From NCBI RefSeq assembly GCF_000691225.1, contig NZ_JMSZ01000016.1, forward strand, positions 62,001 through 126,000: a stretch of DNA of 64,000 bases, in the 5' to 3' direction. Position 1 is the stretch's first letter; each line of letters starts with the position of its first letter. The DNA is from Nitrincola lacisaponensis (GTDB lineage Bacteria; Pseudomonadota; Gammaproteobacteria; Pseudomonadales; Balneatricaceae). Made by a program: the position numbers and the translations under genes. The notes under the pieces are model-generated. The model did no database searches and was not told the origin of the DNA. It saw only the letters and a program-made list of their open reading frames with translations. Shown here piece by piece: positions 1-9,699 of the stretch.

Positions 1-312
1 TTCGATGTAAACAGTCTACGTATTCTCAGCCGTGCTGACTGCAGCCTGGTGCAGCCCTTGATTGAAACCAGTCTGCCCAGTTGTGGACAGCTGTCGGAAG
101 CGATGAACCGCTTTCTGTTTCAGGAGAATGCCGCGCGGATTCAGTCTGCGGCGGTGGTACCGCTGGTGAAGGGGGAGACGCTTGGATTGCTGGCGATCGG
201 CAGCTTTGATCCGGATTATTTTCAGAGCAGTCAGGGTACGCTGTTTCTCAGCTATGTAGGTGAAGTGCTCAGTCGTATCGTCATGCATATTCTCGAATCA
301 CCGCGGCGCTGA
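1..312 (+). CDS. DUF484 family protein, C-terminal part
   Basis: This frame is open from the first base to a TGA at 310-312, so the gene starts before the window and only about 103 C-terminal residues are seen. The sequence resembles the GAF-like end of DUF484 (YigA-type) proteins, with a stretch near the end reading [17 protein letters not shown]. In E. coli and Pseudomonas this gene lies between dapF and xerC, and here xerC follows within 1 base. The function of DUF484 proteins is not established. The assignment rests on the fold-like motif and on the synteny DUF484-xerC-yigB. Confidence 0.85.
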   Translation, partial: FDVNSLRILSRADCSLVQPLIETSLPSCGQLSEAMNRFLFQENAARIQSAAVVPLVKGETLGLLAIGSFDPDYFQSSQGTLFLSYVGEVLSRIVMHILESPRR

Positions 313-313
313 T

Positions 314-1228
314 ATGGCCTCCTGCCCGGATGAGTCTTTCTGGGTGGATGCATTTTTGCGCCACCTGAAAACAGAGCGACAGCTGTCATACCATACGCTG
401 CAGCATTATGGGCGGGATCTGCAAAAACTGACTGAACAGCTGCAACAGCTTGAGTTGCCGGGCTGGGCTGGGCTGAACGAAAAACGTCTGCGTCAGGCGG
501 TGGCCATGTTGCACGGCAATGGCTTGTCGGGACGCAGTTTGCATCGCCTGCTGTCGGCCACTCGAACCTTTTATCATTTTCTGAATCGGGAAGGCTGGGT
601 TGAGCATAACCCGGCTGTTGCGGTGCAGGCTCCGAAATCGGGACGCCGCCTGCCATCGACACTGAACCCGGATCAGTTGAACCAGCTGCTGACACCCCCG
701 GATGAAGAACCGATCACACTGCGTGATTTTGCCATGATGGAGCTGGTTTACTCATCCGGTTTGCGGGTCTCGGAGCTGGTATCTCTGGAAATGAGTGCGA
801 TTGATTTGGGTGATGCATCCCTTCGGGTCACAGGTAAAGGGCGTAAAACACGCGACTTGCCGATGGGACGCCAGGCTGTTCAGGCGCTAAAACGCTGGTT
901 ACAGGCTCGGCCTCTGTGGAACCGTCATGCCAGCAGTGCTGTGTTTCTCAGTCAGCGAGGTACAGCACTGACAACGCGTAGCGTTGAGCAGCGCATGGCC
1001 CATTGGGGTGAGTATCTGGGTGCACAGGGACGTGTTTATCCGCACCGGTTACGCCACAGTTTTGCCAGTCATCTACTGGAATCGAGTCAGGATTTGCGTG
1101 CCGTGCAGGAGCTGCTGGGCCACAGTGATATCAGTACCACCCAAATTTATACACATCTGGACTTTCAGCATCTGATGCAGGTGTATGAGCAGGCACATCC
1201 ACGAGCCAGGAGAAAACCCCGTGATTAA
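314..1228 (+). CDS. xerC: Tyrosine recombinase XerC
   Basis: XerC acts with XerD at dif sites to resolve chromosome dimers before cell division. The 304-residue product has an N-terminal SAM-like core-binding domain (about 1-105) and a C-terminal catalytic domain. The family's active-site residues are visible: R151 in [10 protein letters not shown]175 in GKGRKTR, H244 and R247 in HRLRHSF, H270 in LLGHSD and the nucleophile Y279 in TQIYTH. The ATG at 314 is preferred over an in-frame ATG at 260 because it follows the DUF484 stop and gives the usual length. Its end overlaps the GTG start of yigB. Confidence 0.97.
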   Translation: MASCPDESFWVDAFLRHLKTERQLSYHTLQHYGRDLQKLTEQLQQLELPGWAGLNEKRLRQAVAMLHGNGLSGRSLHRLLSATRTFYHFLNREGWVEHNPAVAVQAPKSGRRLPSTLNPDQLNQLLTPPDEEPITLRDFAMMELVYSSGLRVSELVSLEMSAIDLGDASLRVTGKGRKTRDLPMGRQAVQALKRWLQARPLWNRHASSAVFLSQRGTALTTRSVEQRMAHWGEYLGAQGRVYPHRLRHSFASHLLESSQDLRAVQELLGHSDISTTQIYTHLDFQHLMQVYEQAHPRARRKPRD

Positions 1229-1964
1229 AGCCATAACCTTCGATCTGGACGATACACTCTGGGCGGTTGATCCCGTAATTCAGCATGCCAACCGTACGCT
1301 TTGGGAGTGGCTGCATGCTCATGCACCCGCCATGACGGCACAGTTTGTACTGGAAGATTTGAATGAGGGGTCTCGTTTGCGCGCGGGGATTCTGCAGCGC
1401 CATCCGCAGATCGCGCACAGTATGACGCAGATACGTTTGCGTCTGTTGCATGAGTGTCTGCTGCAGTCTGGCTATAGTGATGCTGACGCTGAAGTACTTG
1501 CCAACAATGCCTTTGATGCGTTTATTGAGGCCCGTCATGAAGTTGAGCTGTTTGCGCATGCTCGCAGCATGCTGGAAAAGCTGAAACAGCAGGGCATGAT
1601 ACTGGGGGCTTTGAGCAATGGTAATGCAGAGGTCAGTCGTACCGGGTTGGCCGATTTGTTTGATTTTCAGTTCAATGCGGATCAGGTAGGGGCGGCCAAA
1701 CCTCACCCTCTGATGTTTCAGAAAGCGCTGGAATATCTGAATATCCAGCCTGAAGAGGTGGTTCATGTCGGTGATCATCCGGTGAATGATATCCAGGCGG
1801 CTGCCCAGCTAGGGTTCTGGACCATCTGGGTCAATCTGGATGCAGGACCCTGGCCGGGAGGGCGACCCGCAGATGCTGAGGTCACCAGTCTGGAACATTT
1901 ACCTGCCGCTGTGACAGCCATTCAGGCGATGAAAGCCACAAACTCACAGGAAGCCTGTGTCTGA
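1221..1964 (+). CDS. yigB: HAD-family phosphatase, YigB-like
   Basis: A haloacid dehalogenase-superfamily hydrolase of 247 residues. Motif I FDLDDTLW supplies the nucleophile D8 and acid/base D10; the C-terminal [13 protein letters not shown] is motif IV, binding magnesium. E. coli YigB, also next to xerC, dephosphorylates the riboflavin precursor 5-amino-6-(5-phosphoribitylamino)uracil and other phosphates, so a flavin role is inferred from homology and synteny. The start is the GTG at 1221, placed 8 bases after an AGGAG at 1208-1212 and overlapping the xerC stop by 8 bases. The upstream in-frame ATG at 1185 would lie deep within xerC and adds no family sequence. Confidence 0.88.
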   Translation: MIKAITFDLDDTLWAVDPVIQHANRTLWEWLHAHAPAMTAQFVLEDLNEGSRLRAGILQRHPQIAHSMTQIRLRLLHECLLQSGYSDADAEVLANNAFDAFIEARHEVELFAHARSMLEKLKQQGMILGALSNGNAEVSRTGLADLFDFQFNADQVGAAKPHPLMFQKALEYLNIQPEEVVHVGDHPVNDIQAAAQLGFWTIWVNLDAGPWPGGRPADAEVTSLEHLPAAVTAIQAMKATNSQEACV

Positions 1965-1979
1965 TTGCTGGATCAGACA
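1958..1979. terminator. Hairpin between convergent yigB and hemW
   Basis: The arms TGTCTGAT and ATCAGACA form a perfect 8-bp stem around the loop TGCTGG. The hairpin covers the stop codons of both convergent genes. There is no clear T-run on either side, so it may stop transcription weakly or act mainly as an mRNA 3' end stabiliser. Confidence 0.45.
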
Positions 1980-3133
1980 GACTCGATAAAATACTCCAGC
2001 AAGTCATTCAGGAACAGCCGTCCCTGATGGGTTGGCTGTAAACGATCCTGCTGATCTGAAAGTAGACCTTTGTCTCGTGCCTGTTGCAATGCCCTATTCA
2101 GAGTGCTGAGTGCCAGTCCCGTACGTGCCTGAAACAGTGCTGCAGGTACACCCTCATAGAGGCGCAGGGCGTTCAACATAAACTCAAACGGCAGCTCTTC
2201 ATCGCTGACCCAATGGCGTTGGCTGTTATGGGTCAGCGCCTGCATATAGGCTTTTGGCTGACGCAGCTTTTGATGGCGCTCAATGCGTAAACCTGCCGCA
2301 TCCGCATGTGTGACCTTGCCATGTGCTCCGGCACCGATGCCGAGATAATCACCGAAGGTCCAGTAGTTCAGGTTGTGCTGGCTGTGTTGCCGCTGACGGG
2401 CATAGGCCGAAATTTCATATTGTTGATAACCGGCACGTTGCAGCAGTGCCTGACCTTGCTCCTGAATATCCCAGAGTGCTTCATCCACGGGCAGTTGTGG
2501 TGGTCGGGCATGGAACTCGGTGTTGGGTTCCAGGGTTAACTGATACCAGGACAGGTGTTCAGGGCCGAGATCTATGGCCTGTTGCAGGTCGGCCAGTGCA
2601 TCGGCCGTTTGTTGCTCTGGCAAACCATGCATCAAGTCCAGATTGACGCGGGGAAAGAGCTGGAGTGCAGCCTCTGCTGCTCGTCGTGCATTATCAGCCG
2701 TATGTACTCGCCCCAGTGCCTGCAGCTGACGGTCATGGAAGCTTTGAATACCCAATGACAGGCGGTTGACTCCGGCAGCACGAAAACCACTGAAACGCTG
2801 TTGCTCAAATGTACCCGGGTTGGCCTCCAGGGTAATTTCAGTGTTGCTGGCAATTCCCATCAGTTGATCAATCTGCTGCAGCAGTTCAGCGATAGCCTCG
2901 GCGGAAAACAGGCTGGGTGTGCCGCCGCCGATAAAGATTGAATGCAGTGGGCGAGGGTCAGGCAGGCGCCTGAGTTCCTGTGTCAGATCGGCTGTCAGCG
3001 CATGGATATAGGCTTGTTCGGGTAATGCTGCATCCCGCTGGGCATGAGAATTGAAGTCACAATAGGGGCATTTACGAATGCACCAGGGGATATGCACATA
3101 GAGTGATAGCGGAGGTGTGGCCGGCAGTGTCAT
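1973..3133 (-). CDS. hemW: Radical SAM heme chaperone HemW
   Basis: HemW is a radical-SAM protein related to coproporphyrinogen dehydrogenase HemN but acting as a heme chaperone for respiratory enzymes. The 386-residue product has the iron-sulfur cluster motif with C18, C22 and C25 in CIRKCPYCDF, followed by FIGGGTPS and the HemN C-terminal domain. It lacks the N-terminal extension expected of true HemN. The ATG overlaps the stop of rdgB by 4 bases, so the two are translationally coupled, as in E. coli and Pseudomonas. Confidence 0.95.
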   Translation of the reverse strand: MTLPATPPLSLYVHIPWCIRKCPYCDFNSHAQRDAALPEQAYIHALTADLTQELRRLPDPRPLHSIFIGGGTPSLFSAEAIAELLQQIDQLMGIASNTEITLEANPGTFEQQRFSGFRAAGVNRLSLGIQSFHDRQLQALGRVHTADNARRAAEAALQLFPRVNLDLMHGLPEQQTADALADLQQAIDLGPEHLSWYQLTLEPNTEFHARPPQLPVDEALWDIQEQGQALLQRAGYQQYEISAYARQRQHSQHNLNYWTFGDYLGIGAGAHGKVTHADAAGLRIERHQKLRQPKAYMQALTHNSQRHWVSDEELPFEFMLNALRLYEGVPAALFQARTGLALSTLNRALQQARDKGLLSDQQDRLQPTHQGRLFLNDLLEYFIESV

Positions 3134-3735
3134 GCCGGCAGTAACAGGTGCAGTTGCTCAAAAAATGCACGCATCGCCTTACCGCGATGGCCATGCAGAT
3201 GCTTCTGCTCAGCACTGAGTTCAGCGACAGAGGCCTGCAGAGCCGGAATATAAAATATCGGATCATATCCGAAACCGCCTTGCCCGCGGCGCTCTGTCAG
3301 GACAACACCTTCCCAGCTGGCCTGACAGATCAGGGGGGTCGGGTCCAGCGCATGACGCATGTACACCAGGACACACTGATAGCGGCCAGTCCGTTCGGCT
3401 TCAGGTATGCCGTCGAGAGCGGTCAGCAGCTTGTCAATATTGGCTTCATCACCTGCGCCCTGACCGGCGTAACGTGCGGAGTAGATCCCCGGTGCGCCTT
3501 TGAGTGCATCCACTTCCAGGCCAGAGTCGTCGGCCAGTGCAGGTAATCCGGTTGCCTGGCTGGCGTGGCGGGCCTTGAGTATGGCATTTTCGACAAACGT
3601 CAGCCCGGTTTCTTCTGCTTCCGAGACCTGGAAGGCTGACTGTGGCAGAAGTTTAATGCCCTGGCTGGAGAGCATCTGACCAAACTCACGCAGTTTTCCA
3701 GCATTGCCGCTGGCGAGTACAAATTGCTTGCTCAC
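3130..3735 (-). CDS. rdgB: XTP/dITP diphosphatase RdgB (HAM1 family)
   Basis: A house-cleaning pyrophosphatase that hydrolyses dITP, XTP and ITP to keep deaminated purines out of DNA and RNA. The 201-residue product begins with the family signature LASGNAGKLREF and has PALADDSGLEVDAL and GQGGFGYDPIFY, which form the nucleotide and metal site. The start codon is GTG, placed three bases after the stop of the DUF4426 gene; no in-frame ATG fits. It belongs to the metX-metW-DUF4426-rdgB-hemW run. Confidence 0.96.
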   Translation of the reverse strand: MSKQFVLASGNAGKLREFGQMLSSQGIKLLPQSAFQVSEAEETGLTFVENAILKARHASQATGLPALADDSGLEVDALKGAPGIYSARYAGQGAGDEANIDKLLTALDGIPEAERTGRYQCVLVYMRHALDPTPLICQASWEGVVLTERRGQGGFGYDPIFYIPALQASVAELSAEQKHLHGHRGKAMRAFFEQLHLLLPA

Positions 3736-3738
3736 ACA

Positions 3739-4176
3739 TCAATCCACATAGAAAGTTTGCTGTAATTCAATGGTATAAGTTTGTTCACTGTTTTCAGGTG
3801 TGACATCCAGCCGTATTGTCAGCAGGTCTTCATTGGTAAACTGGAAGCTGCTGATGGAATAGATAGCATCCGCTTCAGTGATTTCCCGGAAGCTTAACGA
3901 CTGGCGTTGTTGCACGATATTGCGTGTCTCTCCCTGTACCTGTGCGCTGACAGGGCGGGTGCTGCCATCGGTCTGCTTTTCCAGAACCGCCAGGTTAATC
4001 AGCCCCCGGTTACCGCTACGGGTGAGGCCATGGCGTGATGCCACCTCGGCAGGGATCAGTGTGGAGTTGAATGCATTGTAGTGAATTTCGTAACGCTCGT
4101 CGCTGAACAGTTGTTCGGCATGCAGGGCGCCACTTGTCAGCAGGGCTGTAAATAACAGGGGAAGCAAACGATACAT
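3739..4176 (-). CDS. Exported DUF4426 protein
   Basis: A 145-residue exported protein of unknown function. Residues 1-20 form a signal peptide with the hydrophobic segment LLPLLFTALLTSGALHA; the rest resembles the DUF4426 family, which in Pseudomonas also sits between metW and rdgB. The ATG at 4176 is preferred over an in-frame start 105 bases upstream because it directly begins the signal peptide and has a GGAGA sequence just before it. The upstream start would overlap metW. The role may be periplasmic, but nothing in the sequence shows activity. Confidence 0.82.
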   Translation of the reverse strand: MYRLLPLLFTALLTSGALHAEQLFSDERYEIHYNAFNSTLIPAEVASRHGLTRSGNRGLINLAVLEKQTDGSTRPVSAQVQGETRNIVQQRQSLSFREITEADAIYSISSFQFTNEDLLTIRLDVTPENSEQTYTIELQQTFYVD

Positions 4177-4201
4177 GATCTTTCTCCGGTCGGTCTTGGG
4201 A

Positions 4202-4792
4202 TCAGCGGGTAATGCGGTAGATGGCAATCTCGCCGAGCATGTTTGGCCACAGGCGTATCCACCAGCGATGCTTGTGCTCATGGTCTATCACCGTTCGGTC
4301 CACTATGTAGATGTTGCGTTCGACGCAGAGTTCCTCAAAGTCCTTGAAGGTAAAAAAGTGGATGTTCGGTGTGTTATACCAAGTATAGGACAGGAACTTG
4401 GAGACCGGCATACGGCCACGTATTGCCAGATAACCGCGTGCACGCCAGTGTGCGAAGTTGGGGAAGGTCACGATGCATTCCTTTCCAATCCGCAGCATCT
4501 CTTCAACTATCTGGTCCGGGCGATGCATGGTTTGCAGCGCGTGACTCATGACAACGGTATCGAAGCTGTTGCTGCGAATGCTGCAAAGGCCCTGATCAAT
4601 ATCCTTTTCAATAACATTGACTCCCTTCTCGATACAGGCGGTGATATTGTCCGCATTGATCTCGATGCCATAGCCTTGTACCTGTTTCTCTTTGACAAGA
4701 TACTCCAGCAATTCTCCTTCACCGCAGCCCAGGTCAATCACTCGTGAACCCGGACGAATCCAGTCGCGGATAATTTCCAGATCAGCGCGCAT
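4202..4792 (-). CDS. metW: MetW, SAM-dependent methyltransferase-like partner of MetX
   Basis: A 196-residue class I methyltransferase-fold protein; the SAM-binding loop [17 protein letters not shown] is near the N terminus. MetW almost always follows metX and is needed with it for homoserine acylation in several proteobacteria. The start MRADLEII is chosen because it matches family N termini and has GGAG seven bases upstream; an in-frame ATG 18 bases earlier is possible. The gene overlaps the end of metX by 11 bases, indicating translational coupling. Confidence 0.94.
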   Translation of the reverse strand: MRADLEIIRDWIRPGSRVIDLGCGEGELLEYLVKEKQVQGYGIEINADNITACIEKGVNVIEKDIDQGLCSIRSNSFDTVVMSHALQTMHRPDQIVEEMLRIGKECIVTFPNFAHWRARGYLAIRGRMPVSKFLSYTWYNTPNIHFFTFKDFEELCVERNIYIVDRTVIDHEHKHRWWIRLWPNMLGEIAIYRITR

Positions 4793-5939
4793 CAGCAGTC
4801 TCCAGTTCATTAGCGATACGATTCATATAGGCACCAAAAACCTCCATGTAGCGAGGTATCGGAATCAGAAAGGCATCATGGCCATGGGCTGCCTGGATCT
4901 CGGTGTAGGTCACTTTTTTACCTGCCTCGATCAGTGCATCGACAATCTCGCGGGAACGTTCCGGAGAAAAACGCCAGTCGGTGGTAAACGACGCAATAAA
5001 GTAGTCGCATTTCACCTGCCGCAGCGCTTCTGCCAGCTCATTGTTGTAGTCGGCCGCAGGGTCAAAGTAGTCGAGTGCTTTGGTCATCAAGAGATAGGTG
5101 TTGGCATCGAAAGCTTCAGAGAAGCGTTCCCCCTGATACTGCAGATAGGACTCGATTTCGAACTGCGGGTTGAAATCGAAACTGAGTTTGCCTGAGCGCA
5201 GTTCACGACCAAACTTTTCGCGCATGCCATCTTCAGACAGATAGGTGATATGACCCACCATTCGTGCCAGCATCAATCCGGTTTTGGGCACCACCTGTTG
5301 TTCGTAATAGTGGCCCTGATAGAACTGGGGATCTTTACTGATCGCCTGGCGGGCAACCTCGTTGAAGGCGATATTCTGAGTGCTGAGTTTGGGCGCGGCA
5401 GCAATGATGACACAATGGCGCAAGCGTTCAGGATAGTCGATAGACCACTGGAGCGCCTGCATGCCGCCGAGACTGCCGCCCACTACGGCAGCCCATTGAT
5501 GAATGCCCAGATGATCGGCAAGACGTGCCTGGCTTTCGACCCAGTCGGGCACAGTGACGATTGGAAAGTCCGGGCCATAGGGTTTGCCGGTTTCCGGATT
5601 CAGCGTGTTGGGTCCGGTGCTGCCATGGCATCCGCCGAGGTTATTCAGCGCCACCACAAAAAATCGGCGGGTATCTATCACCTTGCCCGGTCCGATAGCT
5701 GAATCCCACCAGCCCGGCTTGCGTTCTTCAGGGCTGTGATAGCCTGCTGCATGATGATGCCCGGAAAGTGCATGACAGATCAGTACCGCGTTACTGGCGT
5801 CGGCATTCAGCTCGCCATAGGTTTCAATCATCAGATCATATTCAGGCAATACCCGCCCACTGGCCAATGTCAGTGGTGTGTCAAAATGGATGCTGGTTGG
5901 CGTTACCAGACCGACTGAATCTTCGGGAAAATCCTTCAC
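4782..5939 (-). CDS. metX: Homoserine O-acyltransferase MetX
   Basis: An alpha/beta-hydrolase-fold enzyme of 385 residues that acylates homoserine in the first committed step of methionine synthesis. The nucleophile elbow GGSLGGMQ carries S156; the catalytic Asp and His are in TTDWRFSP and AAHGHDAFL. Whether acetyl-CoA or succinyl-CoA is the donor cannot be decided by eye; MetX proteins of several gammaproteobacteria are reported to use succinyl-CoA. The start is a GTG following AAGGGGTAACAAG; no in-frame ATG is available. The N terminus matches Pseudomonas MetX. Confidence 0.95.
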   Translation of the reverse strand: MKDFPEDSVGLVTPTSIHFDTPLTLASGRVLPEYDLMIETYGELNADASNAVLICHALSGHHHAAGYHSPEERKPGWWDSAIGPGKVIDTRRFFVVALNNLGGCHGSTGPNTLNPETGKPYGPDFPIVTVPDWVESQARLADHLGIHQWAAVVGGSLGGMQALQWSIDYPERLRHCVIIAAAPKLSTQNIAFNEVARQAISKDPQFYQGHYYEQQVVPKTGLMLARMVGHITYLSEDGMREKFGRELRSGKLSFDFNPQFEIESYLQYQGERFSEAFDANTYLLMTKALDYFDPAADYNNELAEALRQVKCDYFIASFTTDWRFSPERSREIVDALIEAGKKVTYTEIQAAHGHDAFLIPIPRYMEVFGAYMNRIANELETADAR

Positions 5940-5997
5940 CTTGTTACCCCTTTGTTGATCACACTGAAAATCGATAAGCGGATGGTCGAAATTCAGG

Positions 5998-6531
5998 TCA
6001 CATCAAGCGGGGCAGTTGTGACTGGATGATCTGGATGACCAGGAAAATAGCAATCGGCGACAGGTCCAGGCCGCCAATAGGCGGAATGACCCGACGTACC
6101 TGGGCAAACAGCGGCTCCACCAGTTGTTGCAGCAGCTGTGGAGCTGGATGCGGTGAGTTGGGTGCAACCCAGCTGATAATCACTGAGCCGATGGTGGACC
6201 AGAACAGGATAGTGAGCAGCGTATCCAGTACACCTACCACAGACAGCATGATTATCGCCGCCGTATCCAGACGGCTGCTGGTCATGGAAACCAGCAGAAA
6301 CAGTGTGCCCAGCTTGACCAGAAAGGCCAGTAACAGCGGTGACAGATCCAGTCGTCCGACACGTGGTACTATGCGCTGCATCGGTATCAGTGGTGGCTGG
6401 GTGATCTTGACCACGGCCTGAGAAATGGGGTTGTAGTAGTCAACATTCATCGCCTGCAGCAGAAAGCGCAAAATGACAATGAAGGCGAACATTTCGCCAA
6501 TAGTGCGAATAATCAGTAATAGCGGATCCAT
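5998..6531 (-). CDS. yggT: YggT family membrane protein
   Basis: A 177-residue inner-membrane protein with two copies of the YggT (CCB3) repeat, each with a hydrophobic helix pair: first copy about residues 5-90, second about 95-177. Conserved pieces are [22 protein letters not shown] and the parallel [19 protein letters not shown]. Family members have been linked to osmotic tolerance and membrane protein insertion, but the biochemical role is unsettled. It lies upstream of metX. In Pseudomonas proC precedes it; here only 86 bases without a gene separate it from yggS. Confidence 0.9.
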   Translation of the reverse strand: MDPLLLIIRTIGEMFAFIVILRFLLQAMNVDYYNPISQAVVKITQPPLIPMQRIVPRVGRLDLSPLLLAFLVKLGTLFLLVSMTSSRLDTAAIIMLSVVGVLDTLLTILFWSTIGSVIISWVAPNSPHPAPQLLQQLVEPLFAQVRRVIPPIGGLDLSPIAIFLVIQIIQSQLPRLM

Positions 6532-6617
6532 GATCTACCCTTAAACTTGATGCAGCTGAACGGCCAGTATAGAGATTTTCTACCAGTGAATGAACCTTTT
6601 CGCTGGGGGAATTCGGT

Positions 6618-7316
6618 TCACTCAGTGGTTTTGGCCGGACGGGGCCCAAACAGTGCTGTACCGACACGTACCAGCGTGCTGCCTTCCTCAATCGCCGCCT
6701 GAAGATCGGATGACATACCCATCGACAGCGTATCCAGATGTAAACCCTGCTGGTTCAGTTCGTCGGCCAGTCGGGCGATGGCGGCAAAGCTCCGGCGCTG
6801 TTGTGCAGTGTCATCAGTAGGTGCCGGAATTGCCATCAGACCACGCAATTTAAGATTAGGCAGGGCATCGATCTGTTGTGCCAGAGCCAGGGCTTCAGTC
6901 ATGCTGCAGCCGGATTTGCTCTGTTCATCATCAATGTTGACCTGCAGGCAGACATTCAGTGGTGGCAGATGCTCAGGGCGCTGCTCGGAAAGGCGCTGGG
7001 CTATTTTCAGTCGGTCCACACTGTGCACCCAGCTGAATGTCTGTGCAATCAGGCGGGTTTTGTTTGATTGTATCGGGCCGATAAAATGCCATTCGATATC
7101 CAGATCTGTCAGGTCAGCCATCTTCTCCAGCGCCTCCTGCAGATAGTTTTCGCCAAAGCATCTCAGGCCCAACTGAAAGGCTTCACGCACTTCGTCCGCA
7201 CTGCGGGTTTTGCTGACGGCGAGGAGTGTCACTGTATCTGGCTGGCGCCCGGCTGCTGCACAGAACTCATTGATCTCGCGCACTACCTGTGTGGTTTTCT
7301 CTGCTATGATAGACAT
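6618..7316 (-). CDS. yggS: PLP homeostasis protein YggS (PROSC family)
   Basis: A 232-residue single-domain TIM-barrel protein that binds pyridoxal 5'-phosphate and helps maintain vitamin B6 and amino-acid homeostasis. The PLP lysine is K36 in LLAVSKTRSADEV; FGENYLQEA and GPIQSNK are further family signatures. The chosen ATG (MSIIAEKT) gives the usual length; in-frame codons up to 7463 would run into pilT. It is divergent from pilT, as in Pseudomonas. Elsewhere proC commonly follows yggS, but not here. Confidence 0.95.
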   Translation of the reverse strand: MSIIAEKTTQVVREINEFCAAAGRQPDTVTLLAVSKTRSADEVREAFQLGLRCFGENYLQEALEKMADLTDLDIEWHFIGPIQSNKTRLIAQTFSWVHSVDRLKIAQRLSEQRPEHLPPLNVCLQVNIDDEQSKSGCSMTEALALAQQIDALPNLKLRGLMAIPAPTDDTAQQRRSFAAIARLADELNQQGLHLDTLSMGMSSDLQAAIEEGSTLVRVGTALFGPRPAKTTE

Positions 7317-7406
7317 AAGGAATATTCTGGTTGTTGTCTGTTCAGGGATCAGGTTATTCTGCGATAACAGAACCTCCGATTGGAAGAAGCTGCGAGCATT
7401 AATTCT

Positions 7407-8441
7407 ATGGATATTACTGAACTCTTGTCCTTTGCCGTTCAGCAGGGTGCATCCGACTTGCACCTGACCTCAGGTATGCCACCGATGATTCGTGTCGATG
7501 GCGATGTCCGGCGTATCAAGTTGCCTGCACTGGATCACAAGCAGGTGCACACGCTGGTGTACGATATTATGAACGACCGCCAGCGTAAGGAGTACGAAGA
7601 AAATATGGAGGTGGACTTCTCCTTTGAGGTGCCCAAGCTTTCCCGTTTCCGTGTCAATGCCTTCAATCAGCATCGCGGTGCTGCAGCTGTATTCCGAACC
7701 GTTCCCAGCAAGGTGCTGACCCTGGATGATCTGGGCATGGGCAAGGTGTTTCAGGATCTGTCGGAAAAACCGCGAGGACTGGTGCTGGTCACCGGGCCGA
7801 CCGGCTCCGGTAAAAGTACCACGCTGGCGGCGATGATCGACTATATCAATGACACGCGTTCAGAGCATATCCTGACCATTGAAGATCCAATCGAGTTTGT
7901 TCATGAAAGCAAAAAATGTCTGGTAAACCAGCGTGAGGTCCATCGGGATACGCACAGCTTCGCCAATGCCTTGCGCTCCGCTTTGCGTGAGGACCCGGAT
8001 ATCATCCTGGTAGGTGAGATGCGTGACCTGGAAACAATTCGTCTGGCGCTGACCGCCGCGGAAACAGGGCATCTGGTCTTTGGTACATTGCATACCACCT
8101 CGGCAGCCAAGACCATTGACCGTATTATCGATGTATTCCCTGCGGCAGAGAAAGACATGGTACGTTCCATGCTGTCAGAATCACTGCAGGGCGTTATTTC
8201 CCAGACCCTGATGAAGAAACTCAAGGGGGGGCGAGTGGCGGCACATGAAATCATGATTGGCACACCCGCAATTCGCAACCTGATTCGTGAAGACAAGGTG
8301 GCGCAGATGTACTCTGCGATACAGACAGGTGCGTCTTTTGGTATGAAAACCTTGGATCAGTCACTGAGCGAGCTGGTATCCAAGGGGATGATATCCCGTG
8401 AGGCTGCACGCGAAAAATCGAAGAATCCGTCATCCTTCTGA
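7407..8441 (+). CDS. pilT: Type IV pilus retraction ATPase PilT
   Basis: PilT is the hexameric motor that depolymerises type IV pili for twitching motility. The 344-residue product starts with MDITELLSFAVQQGASDLH, has Walker A GPTGSGKST at about residue 130, the Asp-box and Walker B around DPDIILVGEMRD, His-box GHLVFGTLHT, and the C-terminal AIRNLIRE motif essential for retraction in PilT proteins. The ATG at 7407 matches known N termini; an in-frame codon nine codons earlier is less likely. No strong ribosome-binding site is seen. pilU follows after 22 bases. Confidence 0.97.
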   Translation: MDITELLSFAVQQGASDLHLTSGMPPMIRVDGDVRRIKLPALDHKQVHTLVYDIMNDRQRKEYEENMEVDFSFEVPKLSRFRVNAFNQHRGAAAVFRTVPSKVLTLDDLGMGKVFQDLSEKPRGLVLVTGPTGSGKSTTLAAMIDYINDTRSEHILTIEDPIEFVHESKKCLVNQREVHRDTHSFANALRSALREDPDIILVGEMRDLETIRLALTAAETGHLVFGTLHTTSAAKTIDRIIDVFPAAEKDMVRSMLSESLQGVISQTLMKKLKGGRVAAHEIMIGTPAIRNLIREDKVAQMYSAIQTGASFGMKTLDQSLSELVSKGMISREAAREKSKNPSSF

Positions 8442-8463
8442 TGGCTAAGTAAAGGACCGGGCT

Positions 8464-9639
8464 ATGGATTTCACACAACTGCTGAAGGTGATGTCAGACC
8501 GCGGGGCGTCTGACCTGTTTGTCACAGCTGGCGCTGCGCCAGCTATCAAGGTTGATGGTACGATCAAGCCCCTGACCAAAGAGGTGCTGAAGCCTGAGCA
8601 GGCCAGAAAGCTGGTGTACAGTACCATGAATGACAAGCAGCTGGCAGAGTTTGAAGGCACGCATGAATGTAACTTTGCCATCAGTGCGCAGGGGATTGGC
8701 CGTTTTCGTGTCAGTGCCTTTGTGCAGCGCAATACCCCGGGGATGGTGATGCGACGCATCAACACCTATATTCCGACGATGGAAGAGCTGCATCTGCCTG
8801 CTGTGTTGAAAGACCTGTCCATGACCAAGCGCGGTCTGATTCTGTTTGTCGGTGGAACCTCAACCGGTAAGTCGACCTCGCTGGCATCCATGATTGATTA
8901 TCGTAACCGGAATCATGCTGGGCATATCATTACCATTGAGGACCCGATTGAGTATATCCATAACCATCAGAAGAGCATCGTGACTCAGCGAGAGGTCGGG
9001 CTGGATACGGATTCTTACGAGATCGCATTGAAAAACACCCTGCGTCAGGCACCGGATGTGATTCTGATGGGTGAGATTCGTGACTCCAATACCATGAAGT
9101 ACGGTTTGAGTTTTGCCGAGACCGGACACTTGTGTATGGCGACCCTGCATGCCAACAACGCCAACCAGGCGCTGGATCGTATCATCTCCTTCTTCGGGCC
9201 GGATCACCATGCCCAGGTGTGGATGGATATGTCTCTGAACCTCAAGGCCATTGTTGCACAGCAGCTATTGCCGACAGTGGATGGACAAGGGCGTCGTGCA
9301 GCCATCGAAGTGATGATCAATACGCCTCTGATACAGGATATGATTCGCAAGGGTGCGGTGCATGAGATCAAGGATGTGATCAAGAAATCCACTAACCTGG
9401 GTATGCAGACCTTTGATCAGGCGCTGTTTAACCTCTACAAGGAGGGAGTGATCAGTTACGATGTGGCACTGAGCCATGCCGATTCAGCCAACGATCTGCG
9501 TTTGATGATCAAGCTGAATGCAGAAACCAAAGACAAGTCCAGAGCCCCTGTCAGCGATGATTCCATGCCCTCCTTTACCCTGCAGGAAGAGGATGACAAT
9601 ATGAACCTGACCGGTGTTGCCGAGGTGAAAAGCATGTAA
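8464..9639 (+). CDS. pilU: PilT-dependent pilus retraction ATPase PilU
   Basis: An accessory retraction ATPase that assists PilT in type IV pilus disassembly. The 391-residue product has the Walker A GGTSTGKST, Walker B region DVILMGEIRD and His-box GHLCMATLHANN of the secretion ATPase family, and a longer acidic C-terminal tail ending near residue 391, typical of PilU. It follows pilT as in Pseudomonas, and a strong hairpin follows its stop codon. Confidence 0.97.
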   Translation: MDFTQLLKVMSDRGASDLFVTAGAAPAIKVDGTIKPLTKEVLKPEQARKLVYSTMNDKQLAEFEGTHECNFAISAQGIGRFRVSAFVQRNTPGMVMRRINTYIPTMEELHLPAVLKDLSMTKRGLILFVGGTSTGKSTSLASMIDYRNRNHAGHIITIEDPIEYIHNHQKSIVTQREVGLDTDSYEIALKNTLRQAPDVILMGEIRDSNTMKYGLSFAETGHLCMATLHANNANQALDRIISFFGPDHHAQVWMDMSLNLKAIVAQQLLPTVDGQGRRAAIEVMINTPLIQDMIRKGAVHEIKDVIKKSTNLGMQTFDQALFNLYKEGVISYDVALSHADSANDLRLMIKLNAETKDKSRAPVSDDSMPSFTLQEEDDNMNLTGVAEVKSM

Positions 9640-9644
9640 TACGC

Positions 9645-9693
9645 CGGTGTCTGAACTGTCCGTTGAGCGGATGGTTCAGACACCGATCGTTTT
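9645..9693 (+). terminator. Strong terminator after pilU
   Basis: A long hairpin fills the gap between convergent pilU and pyrC'. The outer stem CGGTGTCTGAAC/GTTCAGACACCG is a perfect 12 bp; an inner stem TCCG/CGGA extends it around a TTGAG loop. Plus-strand sequence then reads ATCGTTTTG, giving a short T-run. The minus-strand exit has no T-run, so it is best read as the pilU terminator. Confidence 0.8.
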
Positions 9694-9699
9694 GCTGCA

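Noticed and set aside
6440-6691. An 83-codon minus-strand frame spanning the yggS-yggT gap, considered as a proC remnant.
   Set aside because: It overlaps the coding parts of both neighbours in another frame and shows no resemblance to pyrroline-5-carboxylate reductase.
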